Source: Gammaproteobacteria bacterium (lineage in GTDB: Bacteria; Pseudomonadota; Gammaproteobacteria; GCA-001735895). Taken from it: a stretch of 5,922 nucleotides of DNA. Location of the stretch: positions 1 to 5,922 of the forward strand of contig JAOTUD010000210.1 of the NCBI GenBank assembly GCA_029864065.1. The letters are read 5' to 3'. Made by a program: the position numbers and the translations under genes. Below the pieces are notes generated by a model. It ran no database searches. It was not told the DNA's origin and saw only the letters and a list, made by a program, of their open reading frames with translations. Shown here in pieces: positions 1 through 5,922 of the stretch; the stretch's first letter is position 1; each line of letters begins with the position of its first letter.

Positions 1-61
1 CGCGATCGAGTCGCGAGGCGACAACGTAAAATTGGGTGTCCCGGTGCATATCTTACAATTG

Positions 62-102
62 TTGGTCAGATCAAAAACTCGCCGAGTTCTTGATCTGACC
101 AA
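62..102 (+). terminator. Near-perfect inverted repeat, possible intrinsic terminator
   Basis: Two 19-base arms (62-80 and 84-102) are reverse complements with one mismatch (A at 75 opposite C at 89) and enclose a 3-base GCC loop. Four to five A residues and then a run of five T (107-111) follow the right arm, so transcription from the left could end here, although the T run is not directly against the stem. The stem is AT-richer than the flanking genes. It lies upstream of the promoter of the next gene and probably ends a transcript entering from outside the window. An operator or a dispersed palindromic element is also possible. Confidence 0.5.
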
Positions 103-144
103 AAACTTTTTGCGCAATTTCGGGGATGACATTCGCGCGCCTGG

Positions 145-177
145 TTGAAGGATGGTTCGCGATTGTTAGGGTACAAT
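145..177 (+). promoter_or_regulatory. Probable promoter of the uronate-dehydrogenase-like gene
   Basis: A good -10 hexamer, TACAAT, lies at 172-177 and would give a transcript starting near 184, about 23 bases before the ATG. The best -35-like hexamer, TTGAAG at 145-150, is 21 bases upstream, longer than the usual 16-18. No better -35 is seen at normal spacing, so the promoter may be weak or activator-dependent. The -10 call is firmer than the -35. Confidence 0.4.
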
Positions 178-206
178 AGCCGCTGTTTTGATACCAGGAG
201 CAAGCC

Positions 207-1028
207 ATGCCACGTTTCAATCGACTGTTAATCACCGGCGCCGCGGGAAACCTCGGGCGCGAACTGCGCCGCGGTCTGGCGCCGCTGGCGACTACGCTCA
301 GGCTCACCGATCGCGACGCAATGGAGCCTGCGGCGGCGCACGAAGAAATCATGGCCTGCGAGCTCGGCGATTTCGACGCGGTGATGCAGGTCGTCGAGGG
401 TTGCGACGCGATCGTTCATTTCGGCGCGGCCCCGGTGGAGCGGCCCTGGGCCGAGATCCTGGAAAGCTCGATCAAGGGCGGCTACAACGTTTACGAGGCG
501 GCGCGCCGCCACGGCATCAGGCGCATCGTCTACGCCAGCTCGATTCATGCCGTCGGTTACGAACGACGCGAGGTCGGGGCCGATACCGACACGCCGCACA
601 ACCCGGATACGCTGTACGGGGTTTCCAAGTGCTTCGTCGAGGATCTCGCGAAACTGTATTTCAACAAGTTCGGCATCGAATCGGCCTGCCTGCGCATCAA
701 TTCCTGTTTCCCGAAACCCGCCGACCGGCGCCATCTCGCGACCTGGCTGAGCTTCGACGACCTGGTGCAACTGGTCGAGCGCTGCCTGGTGTCGGAGCGT
801 ATCGGGCATACCGTCGTTTATGGAATTTCCGACAACCGGGAAGCATTTTTCTCGAATCACAAGGTGGCGCACCTCGGTTACCAACCCAAAGACAGCGCCG
901 AGGATTACCGCGCCGAGGTCGAGGCCAGGGTCGGCCCGGGTGATCCCTTCGATCCCGCGATCGAATTCGTCGGCGGTTTCCTGTGCGCCTACGGGCACCC
1001 GGACGAAGAGGAACGCATCGAGCTCTAG
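207..1028 (+). CDS. NAD-dependent epimerase/dehydratase, uronate dehydrogenase-like
   Basis: This 273-residue short-chain dehydrogenase of the extended NAD-epimerase family resembles uronate dehydrogenase, which oxidises D-galacturonate and D-glucuronate to aldarolactones with NAD+ in the cytoplasm. The start is set by AGGAG at 196-200, six bases before the ATG, and by the Rossmann motif GAAGNLGR at residues 11-18, right behind the first strand. The YxxxK catalytic pair is Y137/K141 in YGVSK, and S111-S112 precede H114. The stretch from YGVSKCF through KLYFNKFG and the late LGYQPKDSAE segment follow the Agrobacterium enzyme closely as I recall it, and the length is typical. Two recalled substrate-contact positions differ: Ser75 is Pro76 and Asn112 is Ile113, while the equivalents of His113, Ser165 and Arg174 are kept. 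The family call is firm, but the substrate is uncertain. No other uronate-catabolism gene is nearby; it appears to be a single-gene unit converging on the nitroreductase gene. Confidence 0.85.
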   Translation: MPRFNRLLITGAAGNLGRELRRGLAPLATTLRLTDRDAMEPAAAHEEIMACELGDFDAVMQVVEGCDAIVHFGAAPVERPWAEILESSIKGGYNVYEAARRHGIRRIVYASSIHAVGYERREVGADTDTPHNPDTLYGVSKCFVEDLAKLYFNKFGIESACLRINSCFPKPADRRHLATWLSFDDLVQLVERCLVSERIGHTVVYGISDNREAFFSNHKVAHLGYQPKDSAEDYRAEVEARVGPGDPFDPAIEFVGGFLCAYGHPDEEERIEL

Positions 1029-1053
1029 CCGCATTGGGGCTGGCGGCGCCCGG

Positions 1054-1617
1054 TTATTCCCAGGTGCCGATGTAATCCCTGACGTCGGGCAACTGCCGCG
1101 GGGGTATCTCGAGCTGGGGCGTGCCGATGTAGATGAAACCGATGATGCGCTCGCTGTCGGCCAGGCCGAGTTCCTGGCAGACCATCGGGTCGTAGGCGTT
1201 GGCGCCCGTCAGCCAGATCGAACCGTAGCCGAGTGCGTTACTGGCGAGCAGGATATTGTGCGCGGCCGCGCCGGCGCACAGGATCTGTTCGATTTCCGGA
1301 ATTTTCTCGCTCTTGATTGGGCTCGCGACGACGACCACGATCAGCGGCGCGCGTAACGGCTTATCCTTCTGTTTCTGCAGGTAGATCGCGTCGACATCCG
1401 GTTCCCGCTGCAACACCGCGCGGCCGAACAGTTCCGACAGCCGGTAACGCGCATCGCCGCGGATGGTGATGAAGCGATACGGGTACAGCCGGCCGTGATC
1501 GGGGGCGCTCATCGCGGCCTGCAGGATATGCTGTAATTGCGTATCGTCCGGGGCGGGCTCGGTCAGCGCCCGCGCCGGGGTCGAGTAGCGGTTTAAATGT
1601 TTTAGCGAATCATTCAT
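1054..1617 (-). CDS. Nitroreductase family protein, YdjA-like
   Basis: This 187-residue protein belongs to the FMN-dependent nitroreductase fold and looks most like the small YdjA subgroup (E. coli YdjA is about 183 residues). Such proteins are normally cytoplasmic homodimers using NAD(P)H; the natural substrate of YdjA is not settled. Visible matches are the N-terminal FMN-phosphate segment NRYS (residues 9-12, usually NRRS), TEPAP with QLQHIL and then APDH (38-41), LRAPLIVVVVA (88-98), and the C-terminal GFIYIGTP (160-167). The frame stays open upstream to about 2004, but the family N-terminus fits the ATG at 1617, and any longer version would run through the divergent promoter region into the M61 gene. 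The ribosome-binding site is weak, with only GAG just before the start. It converges on the dehydrogenase gene and diverges from the M61 gene. Confidence 0.85.
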   Translation of the reverse strand: MNDSLKHLNRYSTPARALTEPAPDDTQLQHILQAAMSAPDHGRLYPYRFITIRGDARYRLSELFGRAVLQREPDVDAIYLQKQKDKPLRAPLIVVVVASPIKSEKIPEIEQILCAGAAAHNILLASNALGYGSIWLTGANAYDPMVCQELGLADSERIIGFIYIGTPQLEIPPRQLPDVRDYIGTWE

Positions 1618-1633
1618 ATCTCGGTTCGATGCG

Positions 1634-1662
1634 TTTGGTGTCTGCGCGGTCAATGATACACT
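1634..1662 (+). promoter_or_regulatory. Extended -10 promoter for the M61-birA-coaX-SPOR operon
   Basis: The motif TGATACACT at 1654-1662 is an extended -10 (TG, one base, then TACACT at 1657-1662). A partial -35, TTTGGT, sits at 1634-1639 with a 17-base spacer. Transcription would begin near 1669, about 24 bases before the M61 ATG. On the opposite strand a TATCAT hexamer (1653-1658) overlaps this -10 and could serve the nitroreductase gene, but it has no convincing -35. The assignment rests on motif and position only. Confidence 0.45.
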
Positions 1663-1692
1663 TCGGCCTCGTTCGATGCGCAGTGTTTCACG

Positions 1693-3477
1693 ATGATCCG
1701 TTACCAGATTACCAGCCAGAATCCAGCCAGCCATTATTTCGATGTCTCGATCCATATCGATAACCCGGACCCGCAAGGCCAGCGGCTGCGGCTGCCCAAC
1801 TGGATTCCCGGTAGTTACATGATCCGCGATTTTGCGCGTAACCTGCTCGAGCTGAGCGCGCGCGACGAAAACGAGTCGCTGCCGATTCGTCAGATCGATA
1901 AATCTAACTGGCAGGTAGATGCGCAGCCTGGGGCGCTGACCATCGAATACAAGGTATACGCGAAGGATTTGTCGGTGCGTGCCGCGCATCTCGATAATAC
2001 CCACGGTTATTACAACGGTAGCAGCGTGTTTCTCGAGGTGGTCGGGCAGGCGGATCGGCCCTGCGAGGTGCTGATCGAAAAGCCGCCGGTCGAGGTCTGC
2101 AGCGCCTGGCGCCTTGCGACTTCGCTCAAACGCAAGCAGGCCAAGCCTTTTGATTTCGGATTATACGAGGCGCTCGACTACGACGACCTGATCGATCACC
2201 CGGTAGAGATGGGAGAATTCACGCGTATCGATTTCGAGGCCTGTGGCGTGCCGCACGATATCGTCCTGACCGGGCGCTTCGAATGCGACGAGGCGCGCCT
2301 CGCGGCGGACCTCAAAACGATTTGCGAACACCATATCCGCTTCTTCGGCGAACCGGCGCCGATGGACTACTACCAGTTCCAGGTGATGGTAGTCGGCGAC
2401 GGCTACGGCGGGCTCGAGCACCGCGCCAGCACCAGCCTGCTAGCGAGTCGCAGCAGCCTGCCGCGGCCCGGGCAGGGCAAGGTCGACGACGATTACCGCG
2501 ATTTCCTCGGGCTTTGCAGCCACGAGTATTTTCATACCTGGAACGTCAAGCGTATCAGGCCCGAGGTCTACCGGCCCTACGATCTGCAGAGCGAGGTTTA
2601 CACCGATTTGCTGTGGGCTTTCGAGGGTATTACCTCCTATTACGATGACCTGGCGCTGGTGCGCAGCGGGCTGATCGGCGCGGAAAGTTATCTCGAACTG
2701 CTCGGACAAACCATGACCCGGGTGCAGCGCGGTCTCGGGCGCAGCCGCCAGTCGGCCGCGGAATCGAGCTTCAACGCGTGGACCAAATTTTACCAGCAGG
2801 ACGAGAACGCGGCCAACGCGATCGTCAGCTACTACGCCAAGGGCAGCCTGATCGCTGCCTGTATCGATCTGAAAATGCGCGCCCTGACCGACGGCCAGAA
2901 AAGTCTCGACGACGTCATGCGCAGGCTGTGGCGGGACTACGTCGAAGACGACAGGGGCGTGTCGCCCGATCGCATCCAGCAGCTGGTGTGCGAACTCGCG
3001 GGCGAGGACCTGGGCCTTTTTCTCGACGGGTTGATTTACGGCACCGGCGATTTGCCGCTCGACGGGTTACTCGAAGCGGCCGGTATCGAGGTGAAGCGGC
3101 GTGTCGCGAGTAACCTGCAGGACAAGGGCGGCAAGGAAGTCACCGACGAATTACCGAACGTGAGTTTCGGCGCGATGCTGAAAGCCGGCGAGACCGGGAT
3201 CGCGATCCAGCGCGTCAGCGAGGGCGGATCGGCGCAAGCCGCGGGGCTCGCCGCCGGTGATGAAATCATCGCGGTCGACGGCATCAAACTCGATCTCGGT
3301 AAGTTCGAAAAGAAAATCCAGCAGGCGCGGCCCGGCGATCGCTGGCGGGTGCACGCATTTCGCCGCGACGAACTCGACCGGTTCGAAGTCGTGCTGCAGC
3401 CGGCCGCAGAAGACAGCTTTGTCCTGAAACTGGAAGATCCGCCGACCGATCAGAGCCGCGCCTGGCTGAATCTTTGA
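1693..3477 (+). CDS. M61 family metallopeptidase with PDZ domain
   Basis: This 594-residue zinc metallopeptidase belongs to the M61 (glycyl aminopeptidase) family. The N-terminal beta domain carries the signature LPNWIPGSYMIRDFARN (34-50). The catalytic domain has the conserved GGLEHRAS (239-246), the zinc motif HEYFH (277-281) followed by TWNVKRIRP, and the likely third zinc ligand E311 in WAFEGITSYY, 30 residues after H281; E278 is the catalytic base. A PDZ domain lies at about 490-570 (GGSAQAAGLAAGDEIIAVDG). The length is normal and all key residues are present. There is no signal peptide or membrane segment, so it should be cytoplasmic, unless exported by a route not visible here. The ATG at 1693 fits the family N-terminus, though no Shine-Dalgarno is obvious. 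The known family prefers N-terminal Gly or Ala, but the physiological substrate here is unknown. The stop overlaps the start of birA. Confidence 0.92.
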   Translation: MIRYQITSQNPASHYFDVSIHIDNPDPQGQRLRLPNWIPGSYMIRDFARNLLELSARDENESLPIRQIDKSNWQVDAQPGALTIEYKVYAKDLSVRAAHLDNTHGYYNGSSVFLEVVGQADRPCEVLIEKPPVEVCSAWRLATSLKRKQAKPFDFGLYEALDYDDLIDHPVEMGEFTRIDFEACGVPHDIVLTGRFECDEARLAADLKTICEHHIRFFGEPAPMDYYQFQVMVVGDGYGGLEHRASTSLLASRSSLPRPGQGKVDDDYRDFLGLCSHEYFHTWNVKRIRPEVYRPYDLQSEVYTDLLWAFEGITSYYDDLALVRSGLIGAESYLELLGQTMTRVQRGLGRSRQSAAESSFNAWTKFYQQDENAANAIVSYYAKGSLIAACIDLKMRALTDGQKSLDDVMRRLWRDYVEDDRGVSPDRIQQLVCELAGEDLGLFLDGLIYGTGDLPLDGLLEAAGIEVKRRVASNLQDKGGKEVTDELPNVSFGAMLKAGETGIAIQRVSEGGSAQAAGLAAGDEIIAVDGIKLDLGKFEKKIQQARPGDRWRVHAFRRDELDRFEVVLQPAAEDSFVLKLEDPPTDQSRAWLNL

Positions 3478-4265
3478 TGGTCGTTGAACCCATAGACCAG
3501 CATCTGGCGGAGCAGGCGGCGCGGCGCCACGGTCTCGACTGGCATTACACGCAGCAGACCGAATCCACCAATGCCGACGCACTGCTGCATTATGACCGGC
3601 ACCGGCGCGAACTGGTCGCGTTCAGCGAGTCGCAAAGCGCGGGGCGCGGCCGCCGCGGCCGGCAATGGCATTCGCCGCCCGCGCGTAATATCTATTGCAC
3701 CGTCGGCCTGTTCAAGGCGTTGCCGGCCGATCGCCAGGGCCTGCTCAGTATCGTAACCGGCCTGGCGCTGTGCCGCGTGTTACGCCGCAGCGCGGCGGCG
3801 GTCGAGCTCAAGTGGCCCAACGACCTGTTGTTCGACGGGCGCAAGCTCGGTGGCATCCTGATCGAATCGCGTCCGCACGACGCGGCGCGTTTCTTTTTCG
3901 CGATCGGTTTCGGATTGAACGTTTTTATGACGGACGAGGAACTTGCCGCCATTGGCCAGCCCGCCGCCAGCCTCGAGCGGGTGTCGACGCTTGCGCTCGA
4001 TCGCACGCGGATATTGATCGCGGCGATCGATGAAGTGGTCGAATCGATCCGCGGCTTCGATCACGAGGCGTCGCAAGGCCTGGTTGCCGAGTTCGAGTCC
4101 GTCGACGCTTATCATGGACAGCAAGTCGAGGTGATCACCGGCAGCGACGCGGTCCGGGGGCTAAACCGCGGCATCACCGCTAGCGGGCAACTGCGGCTCG
4201 AAACGGAGCAGGGCCTGCAGCTTCACTCGGCGGCCGAAATCTCGTTGAGGCCCGCACGCCGATGA
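3477..4265 (+). CDS. birA: Biotin--[acetyl-CoA-carboxylase] ligase, catalytic-only type
   Basis: This 262-residue enzyme activates biotin with ATP to biotinyl-5'-AMP and transfers it to the lysine of the biotin carboxyl carrier protein of acetyl-CoA carboxylase. Motifs are QTESTN (27-32), the biotinyl-AMP loop GRGRRGRQW (56-64), KWPNDLL (112-118), GGILIES (125-131), and GFGLNV (144-149), followed by an SH3-like C-terminal domain (about 213-258, ending in AEISLRP). The helix-turn-helix domain at the start of E. coli BirA (about 320 residues) is absent, so this protein should not act as a biotin-operon repressor. The ATG at 3477 shares its A with the TGA of the M61 gene (TGATG). An in-frame TTG at 3474 would add one residue but is less likely. 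No clear Shine-Dalgarno is seen, consistent with translational coupling. The end overlaps coaX by four bases. Confidence 0.95.
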   Translation: MVVEPIDQHLAEQAARRHGLDWHYTQQTESTNADALLHYDRHRRELVAFSESQSAGRGRRGRQWHSPPARNIYCTVGLFKALPADRQGLLSIVTGLALCRVLRRSAAAVELKWPNDLLFDGRKLGGILIESRPHDAARFFFAIGFGLNVFMTDEELAAIGQPAASLERVSTLALDRTRILIAAIDEVVESIRGFDHEASQGLVAEFESVDAYHGQQVEVITGSDAVRGLNRGITASGQLRLETEQGLQLHSAAEISLRPARR

Positions 4266-4996
4266 TTCTGCTCGACTGCGGCAATAGCTCGATCAAGGCG
4301 CAGTACCACGAATCGGGGCACCTTCGCGCCAGTTTTGCGAGCAGCTACCGGGAACAGTGGGCCCGGCGCCTGGTGCGCTGGGCATCAGGTTTGGGGGCGC
4401 AGCGCTGTTGGCTGGCCTCGGTGCTCGAGGCCACGCGCCAGGCCGAGCTCGATCGATGCCTGGCGGATCGCTGCGGCGACGCCGTCACGCGTTTCGTTGC
4501 GCAGGCACGGGCTGGTGGCGTGATCAATGGCTATACGCAACCCGAGCGCCTCGGGGTCGATCGCTGGCTGGCATTGATTGGCGCCGCCGGGATGGTCGAC
4601 GGCGACTGCATCGTCATCGACGCCGGCAGCGCGGTAACCGTCGATTTGCTGCGCGCCGACGGCCAGCACCTGGGGGGCGCGATACTACCCGGTATCAATA
4701 CCTCGCTCGACCGGTTCCGGCAAATTTTCAGCCACATCGATTTCGCCGATCCGCGGATCGCCGAGACCGGGGCGCCGGGCTGTTCAACCGAGGCCGCGAT
4801 TCAGATAGACTACGCGCACGATACGCTGGCAGGAATAAACGAAGTGGTGACACGCTGGATTCAACGGCTCGACCGCAATGCGACCCTGCTGCTCGCGGGC
4901 GGCGATGCTTACCGGGTGCAGCGTAGCCTCGAAATCCCGGGTCGCATCGTCCCCGACCTGGTGTTCCGCGGCATGCTGAGACTGGCGCGGCAATGA
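4262..4996 (+). CDS. coaX: Type III pantothenate kinase
   Basis: This 244-residue enzyme phosphorylates pantothenate with ATP, the first step of coenzyme A synthesis, in the cytoplasm. The type III family belongs to the ASKHA fold, needs a monovalent cation and is generally not feedback-inhibited by CoA. Motifs are the phosphate loop DCGNSSIK (5-12), PERLGVDRW (94-102) with the presumed catalytic D100, DAGSAVTVDLL (120-130, second phosphate motif), GGAILPGI (138-145), and LLAGGDA (210-216). The usual DAGTAxT threonine is serine here (S123), a conservative change that should be tolerated. The ATG overlaps the birA stop (ATGA), and GAGG at 4247-4250 is a distant Shine-Dalgarno candidate. It sits beside birA as in pseudomonads; in Neisseria the two activities are fused in one protein. 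The end overlaps the SPOR gene. Confidence 0.94.
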   Translation: MILLDCGNSSIKAQYHESGHLRASFASSYREQWARRLVRWASGLGAQRCWLASVLEATRQAELDRCLADRCGDAVTRFVAQARAGGVINGYTQPERLGVDRWLALIGAAGMVDGDCIVIDAGSAVTVDLLRADGQHLGGAILPGINTSLDRFRQIFSHIDFADPRIAETGAPGCSTEAAIQIDYAHDTLAGINEVVTRWIQRLDRNATLLLAGGDAYRVQRSLEIPGRIVPDLVFRGMLRLARQ

Positions 4997-5754
4997 AAGT
5001 CTTCTTCGGTTTGCTGCTGATCGTCAATATCGGCTTCGCCGTATTCCAGTGGCTGGCGCCCTACGACCAGCTTTTTGTCGAGCAGAAAAAGATTCCGGCA
5101 GCCGAAAAGCTGCAGCTGTTAACCGACGCCAGCGGGCAGGACGTCAGCGAAGCCGAGGTGGTCGCTCGCGTCGAGGCCGAAACCGACGCGCTGGCCGAGG
5201 CGGTGGCGCGCATCGAGAAGGAGGTCGCGGCGCAGCGCTCGAACGAGGCGCAGCGCTCCAACCTCGTGACCGAGGACAGCAGCGACAAGCGGGTGTGCTA
5301 TACCATCGGTCCGTTCAAGGACCGGGCGCGCGCGATCGAGATCAGCGGGCGCTACAGCGGCAAGCAGGCGGAGATCGCGCTGAAGTCCAGCCTGGAGAAG
5401 GAATACCAGGGCGTCATGGTCTATATCGAAGGCCACGAGACGCGCGCCGATGCGGTAAACACCGCCAACATACTCGCCGCCAACGGCATCACCGATCACA
5501 TCATCGTCAACAACCCCGACAAGCCGAACATCCTGTCGCTGGGCGTTTTCGGGCTGAAACGCAACGCCGACCGGCTCAAGGCGCGTGTCGAAAAACTGAA
5601 GTTCAAGGTAGAAACCGAGCCACGCTATCGAGAACACACCATTTACTGGATATACGCGGAACAATCCAGCGAAGCCGATTTGCTGGAATTGCTGGGAGCG
5701 GGCGAGAACGACAGCGGCATCAGCCAGATCCCGACCCAGTGCTTGCCAAGCTAG
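4993..5754 (+). CDS. Membrane-anchored SPOR domain-like protein
   Basis: This 253-residue protein has an N-terminal hydrophobic segment (about 3-21) that looks like a signal anchor, placing the rest in the periplasm. A charged Glu/Ala-rich stretch with coiled-coil character follows (about 50-90). The C-terminal part shows three strand-helix units: VCYTIGPFKDRARAIE (101-116), VMVYIEGHETRADAVNTANI (141-160), and ILSLGVFGLKRNADRL (180-195). The last two read as one SPOR domain, the type that binds denuded peptidoglycan at division sites; the first looks like an extra half-repeat. Cysteines 102 and 250 could form a disulfide. The ATG overlaps the coaX stop (ATGA), with no strong ribosome-binding site. 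SPOR proteins in this birA-coaX-tRNA setting occur in pseudomonads, but their role is unclear to me. The family is likely; the function in division or wall binding is inferred. Confidence 0.8.
   Translation: MKVFFGLLLIVNIGFAVFQWLAPYDQLFVEQKKIPAAEKLQLLTDASGQDVSEAEVVARVEAETDALAEAVARIEKEVAAQRSNEAQRSNLVTEDSSDKRVCYTIGPFKDRARAIEISGRYSGKQAEIALKSSLEKEYQGVMVYIEGHETRADAVNTANILAANGITDHIIVNNPDKPNILSLGVFGLKRNADRLKARVEKLKFKVETEPRYREHTIYWIYAEQSSEADLLELLGAGENDSGISQIPTQCLPS
5230..5262 (+). repeat. Short in-frame tandem duplication in the SPOR gene
   Basis: An 18-base unit at 5230-5247 is repeated from 5248, nearly identical over its first 15 bases. It encodes AQRSNE followed by AQRSN (residues 80-90) at the end of the coiled-coil-like linker before the SPOR region. 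It is probably a slippage duplication in a flexible linker and keeps the reading frame. Confidence 0.6.
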
Positions 5755-5771
5755 GTCAAACGCAATAAAAT
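5743..5771 (+). promoter_or_regulatory. Strong stable-RNA promoter of the tRNA-Thr transcript
   Basis: The hexamers TTGCCA (5743-5748) and TAAAAT (5766-5771) each match the sigma70 consensus at five of six bases and are separated by exactly 17 bases. The next bases (5772-5779) form a GC-rich discriminator, a hallmark of tRNA and rRNA promoters repressed by ppGpp/DksA in amino-acid starvation. The start would fall near 5778, giving a leader of about 60 bases before the tRNA. The -35 lies inside the last codons of the SPOR gene, so operon transcription must cross this promoter. Growth-rate and stringent control is an inference from the discriminator and the tRNA context. Confidence 0.75.
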
Positions 5772-5785
5772 CCGCGCCCTCGAAA

Positions 5786-5828
5786 GGGGAGGCACAAGCC
5801 CCGTCAGCGGCCGCTACGGTCGCAGCGG
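5786..5828 (+). other. GC-rich tRNA leader with small hairpins
   Basis: Between the promoter and the tRNA the leader can form GGGG/CCCC (5786-5789 with 5799-5802). It also holds a ten-base palindrome with a GCGGCCGC core (5806-5815) and an alternative CCGCT/AGCGG pairing (5811-5815 with 5824-5828). No T run follows, so this is not an intrinsic terminator. It is probably the 5' leader removed by RNase P, with short stems that may shape processing; no known riboswitch or box is recognised. Confidence 0.3.
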
Positions 5829-5839
5829 AAAATGATCAT

Positions 5840-5915
<76 letters not shown>

Positions 5916-5922
5916 ACTCCAA

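Noticed and set aside
2..148. Open frame on the plus strand from the left edge, possibly the C-terminus of an upstream gene
   Set aside because: It gives 48 codons to a TGA at 146-148, but I recognise no family and it runs through the long inverted repeat at 62-102. Frame 3 (stop at 27-29) or frame 1 (stop at 91-93) could equally be the end of a gene, so none is called.
228..1034. Long antisense open frame (268 codons) across the dehydrogenase gene
   Set aside because: It is complementary to a well-supported gene and has no family motif; such mirror frames are expected in GC-rich DNA.
1029..1053. Terminator between the two convergent genes
   Set aside because: The 25 bases are GC-rich with only imperfect short pairing and no T run in either direction.
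1618..2004. N-terminal extension of the nitroreductase
   Set aside because: The frame is open, but the extension would overlap the start of the M61 gene and cross the divergent promoter region, and the family N-terminus matches the ATG at 1617.
3474..3476. TTG as the birA start
   Set aside because: It adds one residue only; the adjacent ATG in the TGATG overlap is the more usual start and arrangement.
5049..5768. Alternative plus-strand frame (239 codons) inside the SPOR gene
   Set aside because: It is Arg/Gln/Gly-rich low-complexity sequence typical of an off-frame reading of GC-rich DNA, whereas the SPOR frame has an anchor segment, domain motifs and an ATGA overlap with coaX.

Overview
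The window is GC-rich, tightly packed bacterial chromosome. It most likely comes from a gammaproteobacterium. The best evidence is the right half, where a biotin ligase gene (birA), a type III pantothenate kinase gene (coaX) and a SPOR-type envelope protein gene run directly into a tRNA-Thr(UGU) gene. Pseudomonas-type genomes carry this order just upstream of the tRNA-Tyr/Gly/Thr-tufB cluster, and E. coli has the related order birA-coaA-thrU. The lineage is an inference; no marker here fixes a genus.

Left part (1-1053): about 200 bases of AT-richer intergenic DNA hold a near-perfect 19-bp inverted repeat, possibly a terminator, and a likely promoter. A single gene follows, for an NAD-dependent sugar dehydrogenase of the uronate dehydrogenase type (207-1028). 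It faces a YdjA-type nitroreductase gene on the minus strand (1054-1617), with 25 bases between the two stop codons.

Middle and right part (1618-5754): a 75-base divergent promoter region separates the nitroreductase from a plus-strand cluster of four genes. These encode an M61-family metallopeptidase with a PDZ domain, BirA without a DNA-binding domain, CoaX, and a membrane-anchored protein with SPOR-like repeats. All three junctions overlap (TGATG, ATGA, ATGA), so the genes are very probably one translationally coupled operon. BirA attaches biotin to acetyl-CoA carboxylase and CoaX starts CoA synthesis, so the two share a link to acyl-CoA metabolism. The peptidase and the SPOR protein have no obvious metabolic tie to them.

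Right end (5755-5922): a near-consensus sigma70-type promoter with a GC-rich discriminator straddles the end of the SPOR gene and drives tRNA-Thr, probably the first gene of a tRNA-tufB transcript that continues beyond the window. There is no mobile element, CRISPR array, rRNA gene or clearly novel system. The points most worth a second look are the altered substrate pocket of the uronate-dehydrogenase-like enzyme, the M61 gene coupled to birA, the three-part repeat structure of the SPOR-like protein, and the tRNA promoter embedded in a coding sequence.
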